Positions 1-8,239 of a stretch of 64,000 nt of DNA are shown piece after piece. The DNA comes from Methylobacterium iners (GTDB lineage Bacteria > Pseudomonadota > Alphaproteobacteria > Rhizobiales > Beijerinckiaceae): the NCBI RefSeq assembly GCF_022179305.1, contig NZ_BPQP01000036.1, positions 59,079 through 123,078 on the forward strand. Reading direction: 5' to 3'. Within the stretch, counting starts at the first letter, position 1. Each line of letters starts with the position of its first letter. The position numbers and the translations under genes are program-made. The notes beneath the pieces were generated by a model. It had not been told where the DNA came from and did not search any database. It saw only the letters and a list, made by a program, of their open reading frames with translations.

Positions 1-174
1 TTCGACGGCATGACCATCGACCATGCTTTTGGCAATCGTGAGAGCCGCATTGTCGTCAAAGGCAGAAAAGCTGACAGCATTCAGGACATGCCCATCCGTA
101 TGGAGCATGATCGCGCGATATCGGCGGACCCCATCAGCACGATCAATCTCGTGGGCTTGAAGATCGACCGTCAT
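1..174 (-). CDS. Small hypothetical protein, 3' end outside the window
   Basis: The minus strand reads an uninterrupted 58-codon frame from an ATG at 174 off the left edge. It begins MTVDLQAHEIDRADGVRRYR and continues through a stretch that ends near a DGHAVE motif. The pattern of a short beta-rich start followed by an alanine-rich helix and DGxAVE resembles small orphan proteins that are common in Methylobacterium genomes; that is family impression, not a search result. No convincing ribosome site is visible before the ATG. The function is unknown and the C-terminus is missing. Confidence 0.45.
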   Translation of the reverse strand, partial: MTVDLQAHEIDRADGVRRYRAIMLHTDGHVLNAVSFSAFDDNAALTIAKSMVDGHAVE

Positions 175-365
175 CCAAGTTGGGCCTATTTAGAACGGAT
201 CGCACTATACCCTTTGTTGTTCATCGACATCAACTCACGATGCCATCTAGGCCCTCTGGTTGTGTCATGTAGATTGGAAACTGAGGATTGAGAGTTGTTG
301 CTGCGGACGGACCCAGGTCTGACTGCCAGCTTGGCCCTGTAGAGCCTATAACCAACACGTTCGCC

Positions 366-734
366 TCATATCGCGCCCCTCAGAAGAGCAATCTGGCACA
401 ACACCGAACGACGGGCCCGAACGAGACGATCCCTCAACGCGCGGATTTCTACGCCATCGAAGCAAGCTTCTTCGACCTCCCTGCAAAGACGAGAGAAGCC
501 GATGAATCCAAGAGAACCAGCCGCAGACACCATAACGTGGGCCTGATACGCCAGAGTCGCGCTATCATTGCACGTGGCAGCGAAGAGTTCCTGAAGCTCT
601 GCGGCGAGAAGACCAAGTAAACTTTGCATTTGTTCGTATCCTAGTTGGGATCGAACGTCATCCAGCACCTTAAGATCGAGTGATGTTGGACCAGCGCAAT
701 CAAGCGCAGTTGGGTTATAAGAGCTAATGTCCAT
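366..734 (-). CDS. Hpt (histidine phosphotransfer) domain protein
   Basis: This 122-residue protein contains a helical segment with AHVMVSAAGSLGF, which fits the Hpt pattern H-x-L-K-G-x-x-x-x-L-G around a phospho-accepting histidine (about residue 66 from the chosen start). The usual lysine three positions after the histidine is valine here and the following glycine is serine, so phosphotransfer is likely but not certain. Hpt proteins shuttle phosphate between hybrid kinases and response regulators in the cytoplasm. No kinase or regulator gene lies beside it. An upstream TTG at 749 would add five residues; the ATG at 734 is preferred. It lies in the AT-richer left part of the window. Confidence 0.6.
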   Translation of the reverse strand: MDISSYNPTALDCAGPTSLDLKVLDDVRSQLGYEQMQSLLGLLAAELQELFAATCNDSATLAYQAHVMVSAAGSLGFIGFSRLCREVEEACFDGVEIRALRDRLVRARRSVLCQIALLRGAI

Positions 735-975
735 ATCACTATCAACCAATGATCCGAGGCCGAAGCCGCATCAAAGTCTTCAACGCACTGAACGCAACGA
801 AGCAGGGTTACAAATCGATTGTTGCAAAAATATAATATTAATAGATCATTGTCATACTATGCTTCAAAAGTCAAGGGAAGCTTGACCATTAAGAAGTATC
901 TCGTGGATCATTTCGTATCGGGAACAACCTTAAGTCGGACACTCTAGCCAATACTTCGAAGGTGGATCTCGGCTG
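735..975. other. AT-rich intergenic region
   Basis: No gene is visible here. Bases 800 to 900 are strikingly AT-rich for this genome, with runs such as AAAAATATAATATTAATAG, and a small hairpin (GTCAAG-GGAAG-CTTGAC) lies near 881. It probably holds the promoter of the Hpt gene, which is transcribed leftwards. The composition suggests DNA acquired by transfer. Confidence 0.5.
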
Positions 976-1188
976 CTAAACCGTTGATGATGGTTGGCAA
1001 TCAGCGGTCTTGACTGAGAGTGGCGTCCTTCCCACGCCAGATTGATGATCCAAGACGCTTATCCAACAAGTTGAACCGCATGGCCCGATCACTGTCGACG
1101 TGACGCTCACGATGTCGAGTGCCACACCCAGACGATCCTTAAACCCTTGATATGTAGCGATAATACGATAACCCTCCCCGAAATCCAC
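976..1188 (-). CDS. Small hypothetical protein
   Basis: A 70-residue frame starts with GTG at 1188. A good ribosome site, GAAGGGGAG, lies a few bases upstream, and this is the main reason to believe the gene. The sequence begins VDFGEGYRIIATYQGFKDRL and shows no recognised domain, signal peptide or membrane segment. It is divergent from the SOS operon, so its promoter region sits next to the LexA box at 1230. The function is unknown, and a chance frame is possible because the protein is short. Confidence 0.4.
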   Translation of the reverse strand: MDFGEGYRIIATYQGFKDRLGVALDIVSVTSTVIGPCGSTCWISVLDHQSGVGRTPLSVKTADCQPSSTV

Positions 1189-1229
1189 AGGCTCCCCTTC
1201 CGATCTTGACCCCCGCGACGTGATCCTAT

Positions 1230-1244
1230 GTTCTGCATATGTTC
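1230..1244 (+). promoter_or_regulatory. LexA (SOS) operator
   Basis: The sequence GTTCTGCATATGTTC is an exact GTTC-N7-GTTC direct repeat, the LexA box known from alphaproteobacteria. It sits 11 bases before the first plausible ATG of the three-gene operon ending in umuC. This predicts repression by LexA and induction by DNA damage. It also argues against the longer upstream start (GTG at 1220), which would place the operator inside the coding region. Confidence 0.85.
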
Positions 1245-1255
1245 TTACTCGACGG

Positions 1256-1471
1256 ATGGCTACGATGACGGCAAGCGAGATGGCAGCGTTCGCGGATATG
1301 AGCGATGCCGAGACTACCGCCGTTGCCTATGTGGAAGCGGCTGGCGGTGATCCGAATCGTGCGTTGCTATGGGCCATCGAGGACCTGATCGCGCTGGAAC
1401 ACCGATTCGCTCAGGCCCAACGTTCAGTGTCCAAGGGCTATATCCGCGCAGCTGCGATGGAACGGGCCTAA
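1256..1471 (+). CDS. Small SOS-operon protein of unknown function
   Basis: A 71-residue acidic, alanine-rich protein (MATMTASEMAAFADMSDAET at its start) is the first gene after the LexA box. The stop is four bases before the umuD start, so it is very probably cotranscribed with umuDC. No domain is recognised; a helical segment with ALLWAIEDLIALEHRFAQAQ suggests an amphipathic helix. An alternative start at 1265 has a somewhat better ribosome site (GGATGG). Its position suggests a role in the damage response, for example modulating the polymerase, but that is inference. Confidence 0.6.
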   Translation: MATMTASEMAAFADMSDAETTAVAYVEAAGGDPNRALLWAIEDLIALEHRFAQAQRSVSKGYIRAAAMERA

Positions 1472-1475
1472 GACC

Positions 1476-1910
1476 ATGGACATCTTTGGCGTCACCATCG
1501 GCTTGCCCGTTCCCCTCCCATTGCTTCGCCGTCCTGTGCGCGCAGGGTTTCCATCCCCGGCCGACGACTTCATCGAAGAGACAATCGACCTTCAGCGCCT
1601 ACTGATCACGAATCGACCGGCTACCTTCCTTGTGCGTGTCGTGGGTGATTCGATGATCCTGGCCCGGTTGTTCGATGGTGACCTCGCTGTGGTCGATCGT
1701 TCCCTAACACCTGCGAACGGTGACGTGGTGGTCGTGGATATCGACGGTGATCGGTCGTTCAAGGTGTGGTCGAGACAAGGCCCCCGCATCCGCCTCTCGT
1801 TCGCGAACCCTCGTTATCCTGAGTTCCGTCTGTCCCCTGATGCCTTGGTTGAGGTTTGGGGGGTGGTGTCATCATCCATCAGTCCGAAGCGCCGTGCGGC
1901 GAAGGGGTGA
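1476..1910 (+). CDS. umuD: UmuD-like translesion polymerase accessory protein (S24 peptidase)
   Basis: This 144-residue protein has the LexA/UmuD serine-lysine autoprotease fold. The nucleophile is Ser59 in VVGDSM and the general base is Lys96 in GDRSFKVW, almost the same numbering as in E. coli UmuD (Ser60/Lys97). An Ala23-Gly24 bond in VRAGFPSP is a fitting self-cleavage site. After RecA-stimulated cleavage the UmuD' form would join UmuC to make DNA polymerase V. The stop codon overlaps the preferred umuC start, consistent with translational coupling under the upstream LexA box. Confidence 0.9.
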   Translation: MDIFGVTIGLPVPLPLLRRPVRAGFPSPADDFIEETIDLQRLLITNRPATFLVRVVGDSMILARLFDGDLAVVDRSLTPANGDVVVVDIDGDRSFKVWSRQGPRIRLSFANPRYPEFRLSPDALVEVWGVVSSSISPKRRAAKG

Positions 1911-3187
1911 CCCGGGCCTACGCTCTCTCGGATGGAAACAGCTTCTATTGTTCTTGTGAGCGCGTCTTTGATGCTCGATTAGCGCGCGTTCCCGTCATCG
2001 TCCTATCCAACAACGATGGCTGCGCGATCGCGAGGACGGTGGAAGCTAAGGCTCTCGGGATCAGGATGGGTGCTCCATTCTTCATGATCCGGGACCTGTG
2101 CCGGCATCGTGGGGTTCGGGTCTACTCGTCGAACTACGCCCTCTACGGTGACATGTCGGCTCGGGTGAACGAGGTTTACCGCCGGTTCTCACCCCGCATC
2201 GAAGTCTACTCCATTGACGAGAGCTTCCTTGATCTGAGCGACGTGAGGCCGAAGGATCGTGTCACCCTCGCCCGTGATATGCGGTCTGCTGTCTTAAAGT
2301 GGACTGGCATTCCAACTTGCGTCGGCATCGGCCCCACAAAGACCCTTGCCAAGCTAGCCAACGCTCTTGCGAAAGGCATTCCGGAACTCAGTGGTGTGTG
2401 CGACCTAACCGACGAGGACGAACGGGCCGCTTGGTTGGGTCGCACGCCGATGAATGAGATTTGGGGCGTTGGACCGGCTACCACCCGCAAGCTGGAAGCA
2501 CTCGGCTGCGATTCGGTAGCCGACGTTCGCGATCTTGATCCACGTCTTGCCAGGAAAGGTCTGACAGTCGTCGGCGAGCGGTTGGTCTATGAGCTTCGTG
2601 GGATTGCGTGCCTGGACCTAGAGACGTTGGCGGCGACGAGGAAGGGTTGTGCGGTCACTCGGTCATTCTCGAGCCGCGTGGACGAGCTTGCGACCATGCA
2701 ACAGGCCGTTTCAACTCACGCGGCACGGTTAGGCGAGAAGCTACGGCGTGAAGGGCTTGGAACGGACCACCTGACGGTCTTCTTCCACACGTCCGAACAT
2801 GATCGCGGCGACCCACAACGATCCGTATCGGCAGTGGTCACGTTCCCGGAGGCTACTAACGACACGCTGATTCTATCGAAGGGCGCGATGTCGGGCGTTC
2901 GTCGAGTGTGGAAGGACGGCTACCGCTACAGCAAAGTGGGCATCATCACGACTGATCTGATGGACCTGGATGGTTCGCCACGTGCCCTAATCAACGGCTT
3001 CAATCGTGAGCGGAGCGGACCACTGATGAACGCCTTGGACGATTGTAATCGACGATGGGGACGGAGATCGGTCGTCGTGGGGTCATCGGGTTGGACGAAG
3101 GACCAATCATGGTCGACCAAGTTCGAGATGCGGTCTCCGCGATACACGACACGGCTCGAAGAGTTGCCAAAAATCAGGGCTGCGTAA
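1907..3187 (+). CDS. umuC: UmuC-like Y-family DNA polymerase (Pol V catalytic subunit)
   Basis: The 426-residue protein is full length for UmuC (422 in E. coli). The N-terminal catalytic motif reads LSDGNSFYCSCERVF and the second acidic motif YSIDESFLDLSD, giving the metal-binding carboxylates of Y-family polymerases. The C-terminal little-finger and UmuC-specific tail are present. The GTG start at 1907 overlaps the umuD stop as GTGA; a TTG at 1856 would add residues that do not match the family. It copies past damaged bases with UmuD'. A degenerate second copy of its last 247 bases lies 355 bases downstream of its end. Confidence 0.9.
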   Translation: MTRAYALSDGNSFYCSCERVFDARLARVPVIVLSNNDGCAIARTVEAKALGIRMGAPFFMIRDLCRHRGVRVYSSNYALYGDMSARVNEVYRRFSPRIEVYSIDESFLDLSDVRPKDRVTLARDMRSAVLKWTGIPTCVGIGPTKTLAKLANALAKGIPELSGVCDLTDEDERAAWLGRTPMNEIWGVGPATTRKLEALGCDSVADVRDLDPRLARKGLTVVGERLVYELRGIACLDLETLAATRKGCAVTRSFSSRVDELATMQQAVSTHAARLGEKLRREGLGTDHLTVFFHTSEHDRGDPQRSVSAVVTFPEATNDTLILSKGAMSGVRRVWKDGYRYSKVGIITTDLMDLDGSPRALINGFNRERSGPLMNALDDCNRRWGRRSVVVGSSGWTKDQSWSTKFEMRSPRYTTRLEELPKIRAA

Positions 3188-3351
3188 CGTTGGGCATCGG
3201 AGGAAACTGAGACTGGACTCGAACCCACGGTTTGTTCCCGACGACATCGACCATACGAGCTTTGCCATATTCAGGCCACCTTAGACCTCTCGATTAACCA
3301 TCCGTTAACCATGATACGTTTCCGTATGGTCAAGCTTGGATGGAGCGTTCT

Positions 3352-3465
3352 ATGTCGACGATCACAATCCTTGATCCCATCTCGGGCAAGTTGATTACGA
3401 TCCAAAGACCTAGACCGAGGGTGGGGCAGGCGAAGTTCAAAGCATCGTGCTATGGCGACGCTTGA
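3352..3465 (+). CDS. Possible small protein, 37 residues
   Basis: An ATG at 3352 follows a GGAG ribosome site seven bases upstream and opens a 37-codon frame beginning MSTITILDPISGKLITIQRP and ending in a basic, cysteine-containing tail. It overlaps the end of the resolvase remnant on the other strand. No family is recognised. The good ribosome site is the only positive evidence; a chance frame in decayed DNA is possible. Confidence 0.3.
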   Translation: MSTITILDPISGKLITIQRPRPRVGQAKFKASCYGDA

Positions 3466-3541
3466 CCGCCGATGATCCGGTAGACTTGCATTCAAGAGCA
3501 TCCTAGGCCCTTGGCGATTGCAGCCGGTCCCGTGCCCTCCG
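3452..3541 (-). pseudogene. Serine resolvase C-terminal remnant, broken
   Basis: The minus strand reads AEGTGPAAIAKGLGCS, a stop (TGA), then MQVYRIIGG and a final TAG. This is the helix-turn-helix tail typical of Tn3-type resolvases (pattern IAKALGxSRxxVYR). The stop replaces the arginine expected between CS and MQVYR, as a single CGA-to-TGA change would. No catalytic domain is present, so only the 3' end survived. The remnant abuts the degenerate umuC copy, suggesting that recombination or transposition produced the junction near 3541. Confidence 0.65.
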
Positions 3542-3542
3542 C

Positions 3543-3789
3543 CATCATCACGACTGACCTGATGCCTCTCGATGGATCGCCAGGTGCCCTAATCGATGGC
3601 TTCAATCGTGAGCGAAGCAGACCACTGATGGATGCATTGATGATTGTAATCGACGATGGGGGACGGGGATCGGTCGTCGTAGGATCGTCGGGGTGGGTTA
3701 GGGACCGATCGTGGTCAACCAAGTTCGAAATGCGTTCGCCGCGCTACACAACGAGGATCGACGAACTTCCTGCAATCAAGGCTGCGTAA
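3543..3789 (+). pseudogene. Degenerate duplicate of the umuC 3' end
   Basis: These 247 bases align end to end with 2941 to 3187 of umuC and keep the same stop. The encoded tails both contain VVVGSSGW and end in SPRYTTR followed by a short helix and AA. A one-base loss near 3639 and a one-base gain about 24 bases later cancel, so the short stretch DDCNRRWGRR becomes MIVIDDGGRG in the copy. There is no catalytic domain and no clear start; the upstream frame is provided by the antisense of the resolvase remnant. It is a duplication scar, or the trace of a second umuC lost by deletion. Confidence 0.8.
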
Positions 3790-3896
3790 TTATGGCTAAG
3801 GTCGAACAATCCACGCCAATGGTGCGTTGAGAGTCATGCAGTGTGTCGGACTTGCCTAGCTTAATCCGACCACATTCCTAATACGGGAACAAACAA

Positions 3897-4004
3897 ATGG
3901 CACTCTTCTTCGCGCTTCTGCTTATTGGAACTCCACTGGCGTTCGCAGTAATGAACCTTCTTAGCATGGGCAAGCATTCACCGGCCGCGACACGACAGCT
4001 TTAA
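3897..4004 (+). CDS. Possible small membrane protein, 35 residues
   Basis: An ATG at 3897 opens a 35-codon frame starting MALFFALLLIGTPLAFAVMN, a single hydrophobic helix, followed by a short polar tail with basic residues. Only a weak GGGAAC element precedes the start. The composition is that of the one-helix membrane peptides found widely in Rhizobiales. The function is unknown. Confidence 0.4.
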   Translation: MALFFALLLIGTPLAFAVMNLLSMGKHSPAATRQL

Positions 4005-4064
4005 CATTATCTGCCATAATAATATGAGTCTGGAAGCCTCTTAGGTACTCAGGCTCATTCTCGT

Positions 4065-4265
4065 TCAGGCGGCAAGTTCTAAACTGAGTGGCCGAGTTTC
4101 AGAGGTCAACGCAGCTTCTTCTAGGCCACGACAGTAGAGCTTTGCCACAATCTGCCAGAAGTCTATTTGCTCCCCGGTTGCAAGAGCATTGATACGTGTG
4201 TCGATGAATGCGCGGGCCTCGTCGGCAGCTAGGATATCGTCGGGTTCGAGACGCGGGCCCATCAT
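4065..4265 (-). CDS. Hypothetical protein, 66 residues
   Basis: The chosen ATG at 4265 follows a good GGGAGAG ribosome site by six bases; the longer start at 4307 lacks one. The protein begins MMGPRLEPDDILAADEARAF and is mostly helical and acidic, with FWQIVAKLYCRGLEEA near the middle. No domain is recognised. It is a lone gene in the AT-richer segment. The function is unknown. Confidence 0.5.
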   Translation of the reverse strand: MMGPRLEPDDILAADEARAFIDTRINALATGEQIDFWQIVAKLYCRGLEEAALTSETRPLSLELAA

Positions 4266-4370
4266 ACCGAACTCTCCCGTCAGATATGTTAATGTCCGTA
4301 ACATCAACGATCACGCCGGACATTCGATCCCGGGAGAACGACATCAATCGGTCAAGCTAGCTCGTTCGAT

Positions 4371-4411
4371 AAAAAAGCCGTGCCTACCCTTCAATCGAGC
4401 GTAGGCACGGC
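4371..4411 (-). terminator. Rho-independent terminator
   Basis: A perfect 11-bp stem (GCCGTGCCTAC at 4377-4387 with GTAGGCACGGC at 4401-4411) is followed on the minus strand by six T residues (4371-4376). It lies about 50 bases after the stop of the small membrane protein gene at 4459-4533 and should end its transcript. Confidence 0.85.
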
Positions 4412-4458
4412 GGAAATGACAAAGGCTCGTTCAGTTGGCCCAGGAACCGAGCGCTTGT

Positions 4459-4533
4459 TCAGCGAAGGCCGAAGAACGACAACACGGCAAGAACCACGAC
4501 GATCAAGCCGATGATGTAAATGATGTTTCTCAT
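4459..4533 (-). CDS. Single-helix membrane peptide, 24 residues
   Basis: The gene encodes MRNIIYIIGLIVVVLAVLSF plus FGLR, one hydrophobic helix with a basic residue at each end. A strong purine-rich ribosome site (AAGGGGG) lies six bases before the ATG at 4533. An EcfG-like promoter lies 28 bases further up and a clear intrinsic terminator follows, so this is a complete monocistronic unit despite its size. Peptides of the type IIYIVGLIVIVLAVLSFFGL are widespread in Rhizobiales and are usually unannotated. A membrane-associated stress function is inferred from the promoter only. Confidence 0.75.
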   Translation of the reverse strand: MRNIIYIIGLIVVVLAVLSFFGLR

Positions 4534-4560
4534 AAGTGCCCCCTTGTTGATGCTGATCGG

Positions 4561-4587
4561 CAACATGCGGAGTGGGCATACCGTTCC
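4561..4587 (-). promoter_or_regulatory. EcfG-type (general stress) promoter candidate
   Basis: On the minus strand the region reads GGAAC (4587-4583), 17 bases, then TGTT (4565-4562). The alphaproteobacterial EcfG consensus is GGAAC-N16/17-CGTT. It lies 28 bases upstream of the small membrane peptide ATG. Three EcfG-like sigma genes lie in the same window, one of them frameshifted. The match is by eye with one mismatch in the -10. Confidence 0.55.
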
Positions 4588-4658
4588 CAAAACATCTATG
4601 CGTCCATGCGTATCGGCTCGGTTGGATGCGCATTTTCTCGGTAGGACTAGGACCATTG

Positions 4659-4775
4659 TCACGCCGGAACGACAAGGGCTTTGTAGACTTGCATCCGGGA
4701 ACATCCGAGCGCCTTTGCGTTGACGGTCGGCTCAGTCTCGTCGGCTTTCATTGCTGACACGCGGTCACGATCAGC
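4659..4775 (-). pseudogene. Second serine resolvase C-terminal remnant
   Basis: The minus strand reads ADRDRVSAMKADETEP, then TVNAKALGCSRMQVYKAL and a stop at 4659. The order IDRDRV, about 20 residues, IAKALGxSRxxVYRAL is the tail of Tn3-family resolvases. Here the helix-turn-helix is intact, but the sequence upstream of about 4775 is unrelated and no catalytic serine domain remains. It shares the CSRMQVY core with the remnant at 3452-3541, so both probably derive from related elements. Confidence 0.65.
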
Positions 4776-4837
4776 CCCGCGTAGTACCCCCTTTGTAGGA
4801 TGGGAACTCTGTCTATGACGACAACGTCGGCTTCAGC

Positions 4838-5095
4838 TTAGTGGACCGTCTTGATCCCCTCAGGAGGCGGCGTAAGGGCCTCCGCAAACGGAAACTCTAG
4901 CACCACCTCGCCGGCCTCGTCAGTGACAACTAGAGAAGCCGCTAGGAGCGTCGTTTGCGTAGCCGGGTCTTGGAGCATGGCATGGGCTGTGTCCCGCGCG
5001 ACCTCCCAAGCCTGTTCAGGATCGCGTAGCTCCGCGCCTCCCTCGTCCTTGATGAAGTCGCCTTCAATGCGCGTGTTGAAGAAGTAGCGGGGCAT
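4838..5095 (-). CDS. DUF6894-like small protein
   Basis: The 85-residue protein begins MPRYFFNTRIEGDFIKDEGG, the signature start of a small family abundant in Methylobacterium and Bradyrhizobium (MPRYFFH followed by a D-x-E-G element). The ATG at 5095 follows an AGGA site; an upstream GTG at 5191 would add an unrelated extension. The function of the family is unknown. It is divergent from the sigma factor gene at 5317. Confidence 0.7.
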   Translation of the reverse strand: MPRYFFNTRIEGDFIKDEGGAELRDPEQAWEVARDTAHAMLQDPATQTTLLAASLVVTDEAGEVVLEFPFAEALTPPPEGIKTVH

Positions 5096-5316
5096 TGTTG
5101 CTTGTCCTTGCCTGAGCCTCCCGACACCAACATCTATGACGAGCGTCCGGCCCACTCCTAGCGCCCACATCACAAGTTTCCTATCGCGCACGCCGCCTTG
5201 TCGAAGATCGGCAATACGCTTCGTTAGGAGGCGCGCCGCATCCCTCTGCCAGCCGCTCCCACGCGATCTCCCGGATCACCCCGGAGACAGTCCTGGAGCG
5301 ACAAGCGGACATTGTG

Positions 5317-6027
5317 ATGCAAGCTGATCAGGTTGGTGCGGTGCTCTCTCAGGCGGATCGTGAATCGACACCCGTTCCAACGTGCGAATTGCCCCGACAG
5401 GTTCAGTACCACCTCGGCGCGGAGCTTAAAGGGCTCTATGCCGCGTTGATCGTTGAGGAGCAGCCGCGTCGCTTCCTTGATCTGATTGCTCAACTCGACG
5501 CGTCCCTCACGACAGGTGGGCCAGCGATCGTCTCAGACTTCCGCAAGGACCTTGTGGCCGCACTTCCAGGCCTTCGAGCGTTTGCCCTCTCGCTCACTAA
5601 CAGTCCCACCCAAGCCGACGACCTTCTCCAAGAGACGCTGTTGAAGGCATGGCAGTACCAGAGCAGCTTCCAGGCGGGCACCAACTTCATGGCTTGGCTG
5701 TGCACCATCATGCGCAACCACTTTTACAGCGTTTGCCGGAAGCGTAAGCGCGAGGTCGAAGATGCGGACGGGGTTCATGCTGGCAAGCTGGTCGTGTTGC
5801 CGGCCCAGGAGCATCGGATCGAGTTGCAGCAAGTCTGGACAATGCTCGCCAAGCTGCCGCTCCTCCAGCGTGAGGCGCTTCTGCTCGTGGGTGCACAAGG
5901 TTTGACCTACGAGGCCGCAGCCGAGGTCACGGGCTGCCAAGTTGGCACCGCAAAGAGTCGGGTGTGCCGTGCGCGGGCGTTCCTGGCGGGATCACTCGGG
6001 CTGTCGGATGACCGCCTTACGGCCTGA
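5317..6027 (+). CDS. EcfG-like sigma-70 family factor (copy 1)
   Basis: The 236-residue protein has sigma region 2 (FRKDLVAALPGLRAFALSLT, then ADDLLQETLLKAWQYQ and MAWLCTIMRNHFYS) and region 4 (LPLLQREALLLVGAQGLTYE, then VGTAKSRVCRARAFL). This pattern matches the EcfG group that drives the alphaproteobacterial general stress response. An extension of about 65 residues precedes region 2 and resembles that of the paralogue at 49369-50088. No NepR or PhyR gene lies nearby, whereas EcfG genes are often linked to them. The ATG at 5317 is preferred over the adjacent GTG at 5314. Confidence 0.85.
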   Translation: MQADQVGAVLSQADRESTPVPTCELPRQVQYHLGAELKGLYAALIVEEQPRRFLDLIAQLDASLTTGGPAIVSDFRKDLVAALPGLRAFALSLTNSPTQADDLLQETLLKAWQYQSSFQAGTNFMAWLCTIMRNHFYSVCRKRKREVEDADGVHAGKLVVLPAQEHRIELQQVWTMLAKLPLLQREALLLVGAQGLTYEAAAEVTGCQVGTAKSRVCRARAFLAGSLGLSDDRLTA

Positions 6028-6120
6028 GTAGGGGTTAGAGGCCGCTACGGCCCACTTGAATAGGTCGTAGCTAGTGTGTCAAGTGATTGAAAGGGCTATG
6101 GTATTTAGGATCATCGAAGC

Positions 6121-7560
<1,440 letters not shown>

Positions 7561-8052
7561 CTATCGCTCCGCGAATTCTCCTCCCCCTTGCGGGGAGGAG
7601 GTAGGAGGTGGGGGTGGCGCCGGATCAGGCTGTCGCGGTGCTGCCTGCACCACCCCCGGCTCCTCCCCGCAATTACGCAGGGAGAGCTCGGCAAAGATCG
7701 TATCGAGACCGACGTCAATCTCGCGCATCACGTCGGCGTTGGTGAAGCGCAGCACTTGGAAGCCGTAAGCGGCGAGGGTTGCGTCGCGCTGGGTATCGTA
7801 GGCGGTGTTTCGGTCCGTGCCATGCTGCCCGCCATCGACCTCGACGATGAGCCGCGCCGAGAGGCAGCAGAAATCTGCAACATAGGCGCCGATTGGAACC
7901 TGTCGGCGGAAGTGAGTTCCGTGGATTGGTAGGCGGTGACGGAGGTGCCACCAGAGACGCCGCTCAGGTTCAGTCAGTGCCTTGCGCAGCGTCTTGGCAT
8001 TCGTGGCGGCACGAGGGGTGACAGGTTTGGTCGAATCCTCACGCCAAGCCAT
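7561..8052 (-). CDS. DUF559 (Vsr-like nuclease fold) protein
   Basis: The 163-residue protein contains RKALTEPERRLWWHLRHR, FRRQVPIGAYVADFCC, LIVEVDGGQH and VLRFTNADV, the conserved elements of DUF559, a PD-(D/E)xK-like nuclease fold related to very-short-patch repair endonucleases. Its substrate is unknown. It is embedded in the pdh operon between pdhC and lpdA. The last 20 or so residues (APPPPPTSSPQGGGEF) are encoded by a copy of the GC-rich palindromic repeat, so the natural C-terminus was extended or replaced by repeat insertion. An upstream GTG at 8061 is an alternative start. Confidence 0.75.
   Translation of the reverse strand: MAWREDSTKPVTPRAATNAKTLRKALTEPERRLWWHLRHRLPIHGTHFRRQVPIGAYVADFCCLSARLIVEVDGGQHGTDRNTAYDTQRDATLAAYGFQVLRFTNADVMREIDVGLDTIFAELSLRNCGEEPGVVQAAPRQPDPAPPPPPTSSPQGGGEFAER
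7578..7684. repeat. GC-rich palindromic repeat, copy A
   Basis: This copy contains the self-paired CTCCCCCTTGCGGGGAG block, a GGAGGTGGGGGTGG arm and a distal CACCACCCCCGGCTCC arm. It overlaps the 3' end of the DUF559 gene. Related copies lie at 8108-8220, 22591-22681 and 30063-30171. Confidence 0.8.
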
Positions 8053-8107
8053 CGTCAGCACAGAAAATCCGGGCTCGTCGCTACTGCCCTATACAGGCGA
8101 GACTCTT

Positions 8108-8220
8108 CCCTCCCCCTTGCGGGGAGGGGTAGGGGTAGGGGTGGGGGTGGTGCAGGATCGAGCGTCACGGTGCCTTCTGCACCACCCCCACCTCCAACTC
8201 CTCCCCGCAAGGGGGAGGAG
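8108..8220. repeat. GC-rich palindromic repeat, copy B
   Basis: It begins CCCTCCCCCTTGCGGGGAGG and ends with its near inverse CTCCCCGCAAGGGGGAGGAG; an inner GGGGGTGGTGCA arm pairs with TGCACCACCCCC. The whole element can fold into a long hairpin. It lies between pdhC and the DUF559 gene, so it may influence messenger stability or termination within the operon. Confidence 0.85.
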
Positions 8221-8239
8221 AGCCCGTCAAGCAAGCCCC

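Noticed and set aside
288-620. 110-codon plus-strand frame opposite the Hpt gene
   Set aside because: It has no domain or ribosome site, while the minus strand encodes a recognisable Hpt helix.
3195-3280. Functional tRNA gene
   Set aside because: The T-loop and D-loop-like words are there, but D, anticodon and acceptor stems do not pair. It is kept only as a possible remnant.
7578-8220. Repeats A and B as a CRISPR array
   Set aside because: The two copies are palindromic, about 110 bases long and imperfect, with a gene body between them; there are no short regular repeats with spacers.
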